From a virus: DNA of 25,358 nt. The DNA lies in IMG/VR virus record IMGVR_UViG_3300005613_000382, positions 1-25,358 of that record; one strand, written 5' to 3'. The notes under the pieces were generated by a model, which saw nothing but the letters and a program-made list of their open reading frames with translations, searched no databases and was not told the DNA's origin. The translations under genes were made by a program, and so were the position numbers. Shown piece by piece: positions 7,161 to 14,275 of this stretch; the first letter of the stretch is position 1; each line of letters opens with the position of its first letter.

Positions 7161-8183
7161 TTACATGGTCAATACTCCTACTTCTTCAAAGAGTGTATTT
7201 ATCACTTCTTGTACGAACGGATGATCTTTGAGCTCTTCGTCTTCTGGAAAATAATTTACCATCAAGTTATAGATCTCATTACATCCCAAGGTCATATCTT
7301 CATCTTGGGTGCCATATACCTCTTGTAGGACGACAGCAATAGAATGCTCTATCTCAGTATCAATGATGGCCCGCTTTGTTTCTTCAGAAAAAGCTTCAAA
7401 GGGTTTCAACGCATCTATGATATTTTCCTTTGTAAGATCCTTACTTATCGGCAGACCTATCAACTTACGTACTGCAGTAAAAGCATTGGTGCTGTACATA
7501 TGCTCCGGATGTTTATCAAACTCAGACTCCACTCCAGGTACATCAAAGATGGTCATCTGGTTAGGAGAGATATGATCTTCGAACGGAGTGTCCTTGTACA
7601 ACTGTCTTGAACTCTGATATCCCTGTACCACAGGCTTTGATAGCTTGAACTGTCTTGCTGCAAGGTTGACAGGAATATCGAACTCCACCTTACCATCGAA
7701 TGTAAGAATAGGCGGGTTCTCTATTTTAAATGTAGTTCCTGTCACTCCTATCTCAGCCTTCATGCCTATCTTGGTAACAAACAGGGTAGCATGGTTGACT
7801 ATAAGGGACAGATAGTAATCATAGTACTTGGTATTGTCATACAGCTCAGACATGTCAGTTCCTGAAAAGTATGCCTTCATGCCATGATGAGTGTGAATGA
7901 ATCCACGTTTCATGTCTTCAGCTTCAGGAACCTCTTCAAAGAAATCAAGGAGTTCAAGATCGATGGAGCCTTCTGTATATGCAGAACTTCCTATGTCAAG
8001 GAGATAGATGTGTTTTGCACGTAGCACAAGATCATTTGTAAAGAGAGATCCTGATACTTCTTCATAGAACAGTACACCGCACCATTCCTTATTGTCATTC
8101 TTTGAATGAAGATACGCTATCTCATTCATCAGCGATGGGCTGATCATCAAGGTATAACCTTGGGGCATTTCAAAGTGTTTCAT
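7161..8183 (-). CDS. JAB/JAMM-domain metalloprotease (isopeptidase-like)
   Basis: This 340-residue protein has a complete JAMM motif. Glu33 is in KEWCGVLFY, and His97-x-His99 is followed after seven residues by Ser107-x-x-Asp110 (FIHTHHGMKAYFSGTD). These residues bind zinc in deubiquitinase-type proteases and in prokaryotic JAB proteins that trim or remove ubiquitin-like proteins. The catalytic domain occupies about residues 1-170. A second region of about 170 residues (from the VPGVESEFDKHPEHMYS area on) is mostly helical and unrecognised, and may recruit substrates. Its ATG overlaps the E2-like stop by ATGA. Context with Ubl, E2-like and E1-like genes supports processing or deconjugation of the phage Ubl. 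Confidence 0.88.
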   Translation of the reverse strand: MKHFEMPQGYTLMISPSLMNEIAYLHSKNDNKEWCGVLFYEEVSGSLFTNDLVLRAKHIYLLDIGSSAYTEGSIDLELLDFFEEVPEAEDMKRGFIHTHHGMKAYFSGTDMSELYDNTKYYDYYLSLIVNHATLFVTKIGMKAEIGVTGTTFKIENPPILTFDGKVEFDIPVNLAARQFKLSKPVVQGYQSSRQLYKDTPFEDHISPNQMTIFDVPGVESEFDKHPEHMYSTNAFTAVRKLIGLPISKDLTKENIIDALKPFEAFSEETKRAIIDTEIEHSIAVVLQEVYGTQDEDMTLGCNEIYNLMVNYFPEDEELKDHPFVQEVINTLFEEVGVLTM

Positions 8184-9082
8184 AGATTAAGATATTTATT
8201 TAAGAATATTTCAAGATACTTGTAGGCCTTTCTTACATCTTCAGCCCCTGAACTCACATTGTCTCTGATGTGGGACAGTTCCTCCTCAGTAGGGATTATA
8301 TGCTTTCTGTCAATTGTCACACCGTCAATGATAAAGGGATTCAAAAGACCGAGATAATACTCTCCATCCTCTTCCCGAACAGATCCGTCTATCCTTTGCA
8401 TGAGCTGTAACATACTATAAGAGGACATGTCTGTTCCCAGTCCATTGTCCCCTAAAAGTCTCAGCAACCTCTCATCATCTCCTGACCGTATCTTTATTCT
8501 AGGAAGAATACCGTCAGATACATACTGATAGGAAAGGTTACCATTCTCCAACATATCCTTTGCAATACTTGATATTTGGCGTATGTTAGGGACCTTACTT
8601 TTTAAGAGACCTGCCAGTACATTGTTCAGGTCCAGTACAGTATCCAGTTTTATATGAGGTACTCCTTCTACTGACTCATTACGTACGAATGAGTTCACAA
8701 GACCGAATACAACATCCATGTCAACTTCTGTAGTATCCAAAGCAGCTTTCATAGGAGTATTACTTCCAAGACAGAACCTGTTAAAGTCATAAAGTCCGAA
8801 TTTAGGAATATGGGAGTGGGAATAATATCCCAGAAACTGCGTAAGATCGGTCTGTATACGCAGTCCTTGCATATTTTGAAACATGACCTTATTGTCACTG
8901 CTTATACGATACTCCAACCTTACTACAAGACCCTGTATGTCTATACTGAGATCCAGCTCATTGGTAACTGTAAGCTCCGGAAACAGTATATACACGAAAT
9001 TGGAGGATACTTCCACATGATCAAAGAAATGCAGAGCACATTCTTTTATGGATCCGGCCGTGACGGCCTGTGTTATCACCAT
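8180..9082 (-). CDS. E2-like ubiquitin-conjugation protein (Prok-E2/PRTRC B-like), putative
   Basis: This 300-residue protein has an N-terminal half that follows the E2 pattern. Strands FVYILFPELTVTN and LVVRLEYRI and a hydrophobic FLGYY segment precede SHIPKFGLYDFNRFCLGS (90-107). This resembles the E2 HPNI...G..CL flap, with His91 and candidate catalytic Cys104. The C-terminal half (about 150-300) is helical and unassigned. Gene order Ubl, E2-like, JAB, E1 is that of prokaryotic ubiquitin-like operons such as PRTRC (protein C, B, A, ThiF). The E2 identity rests on the short motif plus context, so it is less sure than its neighbours. A separate transcription start is likely, since a strong terminator lies between this gene and the Ubl gene; a TATAAATAAATATA stretch precedes the ATG. 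Confidence 0.65.
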   Translation of the reverse strand: MVITQAVTAGSIKECALHFFDHVEVSSNFVYILFPELTVTNELDLSIDIQGLVVRLEYRISSDNKVMFQNMQGLRIQTDLTQFLGYYSHSHIPKFGLYDFNRFCLGSNTPMKAALDTTEVDMDVVFGLVNSFVRNESVEGVPHIKLDTVLDLNNVLAGLLKSKVPNIRQISSIAKDMLENGNLSYQYVSDGILPRIKIRSGDDERLLRLLGDNGLGTDMSSYSMLQLMQRIDGSVREEDGEYYLGLLNPFIIDGVTIDRKHIIPTEEELSHIRDNVSSGAEDVRKAYKYLEIFLNKYLNL

Positions 9083-9110
9083 GGTATATTTATTTATAGT
9101 TAGTGAATAA

Positions 9111-9139
9111 GAAAAAGAAAGAGAGGCTTTCGCCTCTCT
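9111..9139 (-). terminator. Strong rho-independent terminator after the Ubl gene
   Basis: Minus-strand AGAGAGGC (9139-9132), loop GAAA, GCCTCTCT (9127-9120) forms a perfect 8-bp stem with a GNRA-type tetraloop, followed by TTCTTTTTC. It sits 11 bases after the Ubl stop and 28 bases before the E2-like ATG. It should end or attenuate transcripts from the upstream replication genes and Ubl, making Ubl messenger more abundant than that for the enzymes unless a promoter restarts at 9110-9083. Confidence 0.9.
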
Positions 9140-9150
9140 CTCCTTTCATT

Positions 9151-9369
9151 TTAAGCGCCTGCCTTCATACGGGAAGCGCTGGCAACGAGGGTGATATTCC
9201 CTGTAGGTAACGGTGTATTCAGATCATCCACCATCAGCCTTGCCTCCTTGGCGATAACTGACTGACCTGTAAAGTCAACTCCTGCTTCTGCAGAAAGTTC
9301 TGCCAAGGTTGTTGCATTAGACTGATAACTCTGTACTCCGCTTCCTGTTTTTACTGTGATAGTTCTCAT
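9151..9369 (-). CDS. Ubiquitin-like beta-grasp protein (72 aa)
   Basis: The ATG at 9369 gives 72 residues; a TTG three codons upstream would add three. The sequence opens MRTITVKTGSGVQSY, a beta hairpin, then TTLAELSAEAGV, a helix, then strands ARLMVDD, TPLPTG and NITLVASASRMKAGA. This order is the beta-grasp fold of ubiquitin, ThiS/MoaD and PRTRC protein C, and the length is near ubiquitin's 76. The tail ends Lys-Ala-Gly-Ala rather than Gly-Gly, so it may be trimmed after Gly or used differently. Genes for E2-like, JAB and E1 proteins follow immediately. The start overlaps the upstream gene by 53 nt and a strong terminator follows. The fold is inferred from pattern, not alignment. Confidence 0.75.
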   Translation of the reverse strand: MRTITVKTGSGVQSYQSNATTLAELSAEAGVDFTGQSVIAKEARLMVDDLNTPLPTGNITLVASASRMKAGA

Positions 9370-9607
9370 TTTCTTCAAATTTTTGTATGAGTTGTGAATA
9401 ATATGTACTTAATGTATAATGATCCTTTATCAACTGGATCACCATCTCATCCGGTTCAGGTACCATGATATTGAGTGAATACTCTGTCATCATGTCCTCC
9501 AGATAATTACGTGCCAGTGTAAAAGATGCATTCTTCCCGAGCCTTGACTCCAGATATTCCAGAACATCCCTATCAAGACCGAGGTTTGCTATTCTCAATG
9601 TATCCAT
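9317..9607 (-). CDS. Hypothetical helical protein (96 aa)
   Basis: This 96-residue, largely helical protein (LDRDVLEYLESRLG; ARNYLEDMMTEYSL) has a charged C-terminus (KNRKRSTELSV) that lies over the start of the Ubl gene. It begins with an ATG at 9607, overlapping the resolvase-like gene by 35 nt. No motif is recognised. Its place directly before the Ubl gene makes it a possible partner, but the replication genes upstream are equally close. Confidence 0.65.
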   Translation of the reverse strand: MDTLRIANLGLDRDVLEYLESRLGKNASFTLARNYLEDMMTEYSLNIMVPEPDEMVIQLIKDHYTLSTYYSQLIQKFEENENYHSKNRKRSTELSV

Positions 9608-9932
9608 TTAGAATCCTTACAAAATCCATCATATCGAGCATTACGAATCTGCCCTTCTCATAGAAGCGCTTACCTTTCTTCTCTGTCAACTTACTGAGTA
9701 TGACATTGATCCTTCCCTCGTCCGGCATCTCTGCCAGTATCTCATCATAATTTACCTTTTTTGATAGATTCTTACATTGGAAATTAAACTCACCTGTATG
9801 ACATATGTCCACCTTGGCAGCATCTCTCGCCCTGCTCTCAGCCCTTGAGCTTACAGCATCAGGAAAGATATCCTTCAAGATGGCTATGCAATCCAGTTCC
9901 CATTTATTACCCCTTCTTCTATTGTTGTTCAT
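9573..9932 (-). CDS. PD-(D/E)XK nuclease, Holliday-junction-resolvase-like
   Basis: This 119-residue protein has the compact resolvase/Hjc-type layout. The N-terminal RRRGNKWELD has Glu12, SSRAESRARDAAKVDI has Asp42, and FQCKN has Gln52 and Lys54, a known Q-x-K variant of the (D/E)XK motif. It would cleave branched DNA during replication or packaging. It sits downstream of the primase, overlapping it by 14 nt. Assignment to the fold is good; junction specificity is inferred from size and context. Confidence 0.75.
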   Translation of the reverse strand: MNNNRRRGNKWELDCIAILKDIFPDAVSSRAESRARDAAKVDICHTGEFNFQCKNLSKKVNYDEILAEMPDEGRINVILSKLTEKKGKRFYEKGRFVMLDMMDFVRILNGYIENSKPRS

Positions 9933-10845
9933 TCAACAGTTCTTTTAACGTATTCTTGGTATACTCCTTGCCATGCAAAAATACATGATCTGAAAGATCT
10001 TTTGCCTCAGTAAGGAATATTTTCTCAAGATCATACTGTTCTGACAGTTGTGTTGCGGCCTTTATGCCTGCATCATCGTTATCATAGAGTATAACTATAC
10101 GTTTGAATCTTTGTTTCATGTCCTCCATTATATCAGAAGGTATCGGACACGTCTCACTCTGCGGTGCCATTGCAGGATATCCGAACTCATAGCACAGCAT
10201 CACGTCCTTGTATGATTTCTGAATGATCAGAATGTCGTGTGTATGTGGTAGTAAGTCTATACCCTGGATCTTGACTCCACCTGCTATGAACCTGTAATCC
10301 TCCTTGGTAGGTCTGTACACCTTGTACTCTCCACCTAGATCATAGGCGTATGCAGGCTCTTCACATGTGAACCTTGTGTCGTTTATCCAGTAATATGAAA
10401 TGGGGCTGACCCTGAACAGTTTCAGAGTCCTTTGTGTGATACCATACTGATCCCAGAATGCCAGATCTCCTTTGGTATATTCCCTGCGTTTTATCTTCAG
10501 ATCCCTCTTTATGGGATTCTTTCTCACATATGTGACGTCAGGTACTTCACCGGTACCAAGATCCTTTGTTATCTGTAACAGCAGTTCATCACGGTCCAGT
10601 TCAGGATATACATTGGAGACGAAGGATATCACATCCCCCGTCTCTCCCAATGCATAGTCATGATAATAGGTGTGATCATCCTTCACTCTTATTATGAATG
10701 AAGGATTCTTATCCTCTCTGAACGGAGAGGATGTCAACTCACCTATAGGAATGTCAGGAAAGTAGTGTCTGTATATCTGCAGCTCACTGTACTCCTCAAG
10801 AATATCTGTCCTCAATGGTACTTCCGCATTCCTTGTCTGGAACAT
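9919..10845 (-). CDS. Toprim-domain DNA primase
   Basis: This 308-residue primase has SPFREDKNPSF (40-50) and YHDYALGETGDVISFV (61-76), matching the N-terminal core of DnaG/T7-type primases but without the zinc-ribbon cysteines. The Toprim domain follows, with QKSYKDVM (209-216) in place of the usual EGxxD and LYDNDDAG (253-260), whose Asp residues bind metal. A KD variant of the first motif is common in phage Toprim primases. No helicase domain is fused; the DnaB-like helicase is separate at 13199-14275. It would lay down RNA primers at the fork. The start is two bases after the SSB-like stop. Confidence 0.85.
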   Translation of the reverse strand: MFQTRNAEVPLRTDILEEYSELQIYRHYFPDIPIGELTSSPFREDKNPSFIIRVKDDHTYYHDYALGETGDVISFVSNVYPELDRDELLLQITKDLGTGEVPDVTYVRKNPIKRDLKIKRREYTKGDLAFWDQYGITQRTLKLFRVSPISYYWINDTRFTCEEPAYAYDLGGEYKVYRPTKEDYRFIAGGVKIQGIDLLPHTHDILIIQKSYKDVMLCYEFGYPAMAPQSETCPIPSDIMEDMKQRFKRIVILYDNDDAGIKAATQLSEQYDLEKIFLTEAKDLSDHVFLHGKEYTKNTLKELLNEQQ

Positions 10846-10846
10846 C

Positions 10847-11644
10847 TTACCAAGGTGCTTCTACATCCTCGGTCACACCTGATGCCACGTCTGGAGTATC
10901 AGCAGTGGTAACAGGAGAAGGAACATACTCCTTGAACTCAAGGGAGTTCTGGTAGTTACCTTTACACTGAGTGTAATCATTGGCAAGTGCATTCTCCCAT
11001 GCCTTGGTAGACTTGGAAGCTGCTCTGTCAAAGTGATGCATGTAAACATCCTGATAGGTCTTACCGTCCTCAGTGGTAATTACATTGAGTAACACCTTTA
11101 CCTCATTGTCATCCTTGATCTGATCAAAGATCTCACGGATCTCACTCAGATCATTGGTGAACAACTTGGACACATCCTCGAAATAGCAAAGACCTCTGTT
11201 ACCTGCTGCATCTGCATAAGGATTCACATTGGCCCAAGCTGCAATGAAATTGATGATCTGTCCCTCACCTACCTTGGCAGGACGGGCACCCTCTCTACCG
11301 AACCACTGCTGAAGAGCATCAATGCTTTCTACGAATGTTGTCTGTCCGTAGTTATTGATGTACTCTTTCTTATCACCGGCACGGGTATCACGATCACGGT
11401 TCTCCAACCAGAATCTTCTCTTTGCAAGAAGTCCTGTCTCCTCATGCTTGAGGAAGAAATCGATCACTACCTTGGCATGGCCTTCAGGTGTCACTGAGAT
11501 GTACTCAGGTTCCTGTTGTGGATTGTATCCAAGATCAGTGAGTTCAGACATTGTAGGATTGATCGCTACTACTTTCATGTTAGCAAGGCCGGTGTACAAT
11601 TTTCTTGATCCACCTTCGTCATTTGATCTATTATCGATCTTCAT
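10847..11644 (-). CDS. Putative single-stranded DNA-binding protein
   Basis: This 265-residue protein ends in an acidic tail with a terminal aromatic residue (ASGVTEDVEAPW). That is the hallmark of T7 gp2.5- and SSB-type proteins, whose tails contact polymerase and primase. The central part is rich in strands and aromatic residues (RRFWLENRDRDTR, GLCYFEDVSKLF), suitable for an OB-fold. It lies between the Sak4-like recombinase and the primase, the usual position of SSB in such phages. There is no zinc motif of the gp32 type. The call rests on tail and context; the OB-fold itself is inferred. Confidence 0.65.
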   Translation of the reverse strand: MKIDNRSNDEGGSRKLYTGLANMKVVAINPTMSELTDLGYNPQQEPEYISVTPEGHAKVVIDFFLKHEETGLLAKRRFWLENRDRDTRAGDKKEYINNYGQTTFVESIDALQQWFGREGARPAKVGEGQIINFIAAWANVNPYADAAGNRGLCYFEDVSKLFTNDLSEIREIFDQIKDDNEVKVLLNVITTEDGKTYQDVYMHHFDRAASKSTKAWENALANDYTQCKGNYQNSLEFKEYVPSPVTTADTPDVASGVTEDVEAPW

Positions 11645-11655
11645 TTTTATCAGTT

Positions 11656-12069
11656 TTACTGATTAGTTAAATATACTTCATCCCAGTGGGATACCAAATT
11701 ACCGTCAACCTCTTCACCGAGTATGATGCTCTTACCTTTAAGGTGTGCAGATCGGGATCCGCAGAGCACTTCCTCAGATGATGAGAAGTTGAGAATGGTC
11801 TTGTTCTTGTCCCGGTACAGGTATCCGATGGCATCTGCATCAGCACAGACAATGTTCTTGTTCTGTCCTGTAAGGTTGATGTCCTTTGCATTCACCTCTT
11901 TACCTTCCTTACCGAGCATCTTCTCCTTCAGATGGCCTATCAGGATTATACCCTTTGATGCACTCTTCTCTATTCTTGAGATGACCTTTGAAAAGGCCTC
12001 ACGCAGATAGAGATAACCTGCACCGTTAGGTAACTTTCTGACATCATCACCCTTGAAGTTCTTACCCAT
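11656..12069 (-). CDS. sak4: Sak4-like recombination ATPase, exon 2
   Basis: This is the C-terminal 137 residues of a P-loop ATPase whose N-terminal 107 residues lie across a group I intron. MGKNFKGDDVRKLPNGAGYL follows directly on ...LYKNTP of exon 1. The ATG seen here is a normal internal Met codon, preceded by the intron's terminal G. IILIGHLKEKM, NAKDINLTG and IVCADADAIGYLYR are typical of the later motifs of the AAA_24/Sak4 family. Spliced exons give 735 nt in one frame, 244 residues. Sak4 proteins are single-domain RecA-like annealing or strand-exchange factors acting with SSB. Unspliced messenger would give only a truncated first half. Confidence 0.88.
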   Translation of the reverse strand: MGKNFKGDDVRKLPNGAGYLYLREAFSKVISRIEKSASKGIILIGHLKEKMLGKEGKEVNAKDINLTGQNKNIVCADADAIGYLYRDKNKTILNFSSSEEVLCGSRSAHLKGKSIILGEEVDGNLVSHWDEVYLTNQ

Positions 12070-12885
12070 CGTTAATGTTCAGCCAAGCTCGTAACACTTG
12101 ACCCGCTTTCGCAGCTATGTATTACTACATAGACCAGACTATATCATATTCCTTTCGGAATCTCCCCTTTTCCACTCCCATTTACTTGAAGCGTACTCTC
12201 TTTCGAGATAGTCGTTGAACCTTGTTTAAAATCAGTTATTGTTCTACAATGCTCTAAAAAGATATTTACATCTAAAGTCTTCTTCATCATGTTACATATA
12301 GTACAACATGGAACCATGTTTGAAGCTTTATAACCAATTGAATTATCTACTCTATCTATTCCTATATTATTACTTAAACCGCAGTAATAACAGTTTTTGG
12401 ACACAATGCCTTTAAAATCTTTTAAGGTCATGTCAAAAGTAAGCTTTCTATTTTTAGCATTACTTTTATATCCGGAATACATCAAACTCAATCGCTTTTC
12501 CTCTTTAGGTAATTTCTTCTCAGATGTCTTTAATGCAGCATACTGTTGCCTACATTTTGAACAGGTTTCAAGTTTTTGAGTACCATTAAACCTATCACTT
12601 CTCATGGTAGACTCTGCATTACACCTAAGACATAAAACATTGTAATACTTTCTTGAATCTTTTGCGTGTGAAAAGGACAGTACCTTAATTTTATTAAAGG
12701 TCTTTCCTATCAAACGCTCATCCATTTTTTTCTGATTTTTAACCTTGGCTGCTGATTGTCCTTTCATAATAATAAACTTTCCCACAAAGATAAATTATTT
12801 CCCATAGGGTTATTTTATGTTAAAGGAGTTTCCAGCAATTAAAGGAGTTTGCTTATAACATTTCTATTATAAGGCCCTGATATTA
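12070..12885 (-). ncRNA. Group I intron interrupting the Sak4-like gene (816 nt)
   Basis: The 5' site follows the T of ACGCCT (12886). Intron GGGC pairs with exon GCCT, giving P1 with the required U-G at the splice site. The intron ends with G at 12070. Core elements in order are P, AATTGCTGGAAACTCC (12840-12825); Q, AATCAGCAGCC (12757-12747); R, GTTCAACGACTATC (12220-12207); and S, AATATGATATAGTCTG (12150-12135). A TTCCGAAAGGAA hairpin comes before S and CTATGTA-GTAA-TACATAG after it. The HNH gene fills the space between Q and R and runs on through R and into S. Removing these bases restores one continuous 244-residue protein. Confidence 0.9.
12144..12767 (-). CDS. HNH homing endonuclease inside the Sak4 intron
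   Basis: This 207-residue protein starts at ATG 12767; a GTG six codons upstream is less likely. An N-terminal zinc-finger-like part has CLRC and CSKC pairs. The HNH domain follows: NCYYCGL, then IDRVDNSIGYKASN, then PCCTICNMMKK, the usual Cys-pair plus D-x-x-D-N...N...H/C pattern. The enzyme would cut intronless alleles of the recombinase gene and spread the intron. Its first codons overlap the intron Q element, and its last 25 or so codons overlap the R and P8 elements, so protein and ribozyme share sequence. Confidence 0.88.
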   Translation of the reverse strand: MKGQSAAKVKNQKKMDERLIGKTFNKIKVLSFSHAKDSRKYYNVLCLRCNAESTMRSDRFNGTQKLETCSKCRQQYAALKTSEKKLPKEEKRLSLMYSGYKSNAKNRKLTFDMTLKDFKGIVSKNCYYCGLSNNIGIDRVDNSIGYKASNMVPCCTICNMMKKTLDVNIFLEHCRTITDFKQGSTTISKESTLQVNGSGKGEIPKGI

Positions 12886-13206
12886 AGGCGTGTTCTTGTA
12901 CAACTTGAGGGCAAGTGGAAGTACCATCTCCTCAAGTTTGGTCACCGTGTCTATGGCTATATAGTCATAGGGTTTTCCGGCCTCATCTATCTTGTCCATG
13001 ATCTGACGGATCTCATCTACGCTGTTCGCCTTCAGTTTGACGGCATCTACGAAGTCAGAACCGTTCTCCAGATCAAGTATCAGACAGTTGCCCAACATTG
13101 ATACAAGTGTGGTCTTCCCCATTTTGGGAGGCGCATATAGCACAAGCCTTCTAGGATTTACCTGGGTGGCCTTTACCTTCTCCCTTGGCAGGATAATTTC
13201 ACTCAT
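12886..13206 (-). CDS. sak4: Sak4-like recombination ATPase, exon 1
   Basis: This is the N-terminal 107 residues of the split ATPase. Walker A is APPKMGKT at 25-32, then CLILDLENGS (41-50), and a Walker B-like strand YDYIAIDTVTKLEE. The exon ends ...LALKLYKNTP and meets a TAA three bases into the intron. The start overlaps the DnaB-like helicase stop by 8 nt. Together with exon 2 it encodes a RecA-core protein of 244 residues, a usual size for Sak4. The intron is inserted after the Walker B region. Confidence 0.9.
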
Positions 13207-14275
13207 TAAGTGTTTCTATTAAATTGAAAACTCTACTCATCTGTACTTCATCTGATACATTGGGCAGCTCTACGAAGTCACCTACGCAACCATCGAAGAA
13301 CGTCCCTACTCTCAGATTTGAAGCCCCATACCTGTTCTTGAGAACTGAGATGGATCGATAGAAGTCCTGCATCTTACGGATATTGTAACCTCTGTGCTGA
13401 GGTATCTCATATCTATTAGGTGCAAACAGCCCTATCACCATATCTGCATCCCTCTGCGTCTTCTTATTGTCGGCCAGGCCGTCCAGTGACGGCTCCAACT
13501 TAGATTCCACAGAAGAACCTGATGTGGTATAGACCTGCTTCTCCTTATCAGAGGACTGCTGTTGGACCACAATAGGGGACATTCCGTAAGTATTCCTAAG
13601 ATCGACAAGAAAGTTTGAAGAGAATCTGTTTATCGCATCCATCAATGACTCTCCCTTGCCGGGTTGAAGAAGTGATATGTGATCAAAGATCGGTACCACC
13701 AGCTCTTCAGGATCATTGGGAACGTAAACATCCTTCTCCCATTTACCGTTTGTCTCAGCATAACTTTTCAATGCATGGTATATCTTCTCAGGACTTTTCA
13801 GTCTATCATAGATCACCAGACAGTTACGCTCCATCTCATCAAAATACTCCTTGAGCCCTCTTATCTGCTCAACAGTTTCCTCATCCAACACCTTCTCAGG
13901 ATGCATGGAGTTCAGTACCTTGATATCCACCCTCTTATTGTACAGAGTATAAAGACGGTGGATGATAAGTGACTGCATGAATATCTCTCTATACTCCTCA
14001 AGGCAGAAGTAAAAGATCTTCAGTTTGATCCCACAATCGGGGTTCTCCCTGATGTAATCATACGCCCTTATCACATACAACAGCTTAGCAAGCTTTGACT
14101 TTCCTACACCACTTGATGCTGTGATTATGGTGTAGGTCTTTGGTTCAAGTCCCGGTACGAATTTTTGGAGTCTCGGTAGTTTGAAAGGTATACAGTTGAC
14201 CTTTCCTGACAGAACCCTGTCACGGTTTCCAATTATTCGATCATAGGCAGCATCATACGTCCTTTCCCCAGTCAT
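13199..14275 (-). CDS. DnaB-like replicative helicase
   Basis: This is a 358-residue RecA-fold helicase. Walker A ASSGVGKS lies at about residues 53-60 of the chosen start, Walker B in VVPIFDHISLL, and IVVQQQSSD is the DnaB motif H3 region. LDGLADNKKTQRDADMVIGL matches the following loop and helix. The C-terminal arginine-finger segment is SISVLKNRYGASN. The N-terminal primase-binding domain of bacterial DnaB is missing, as in many phage helicases. An ATG at 14338 would extend it by 21 residues but overlap the upstream gene by 86 nt; the ATG at 14275 overlaps by 23 nt and begins MTGERTYDAAYDRI, more typical. It would unwind the fork ahead of the PolA-type polymerase. Confidence 0.85.
   Translation of the reverse strand: MTGERTYDAAYDRIIGNRDRVLSGKVNCIPFKLPRLQKFVPGLEPKTYTIITASSGVGKSKLAKLLYVIRAYDYIRENPDCGIKLKIFYFCLEEYREIFMQSLIIHRLYTLYNKRVDIKVLNSMHPEKVLDEETVEQIRGLKEYFDEMERNCLVIYDRLKSPEKIYHALKSYAETNGKWEKDVYVPNDPEELVVPIFDHISLLQPGKGESLMDAINRFSSNFLVDLRNTYGMSPIVVQQQSSDKEKQVYTTSGSSVESKLEPSLDGLADNKKTQRDADMVIGLFAPNRYEIPQHRGYNIRKMQDFYRSISVLKNRYGASNLRVGTFFDGCVGDFVELPNVSDEVQMSRVFNLIETLNE

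Noticed and set aside
12883-13206. A complete 107-aa ATPase gene ending in TAA
   Set aside because: The stop is formed by intron bases; the protein continues in exon 2, so it is a split gene and not a truncated pseudogene.
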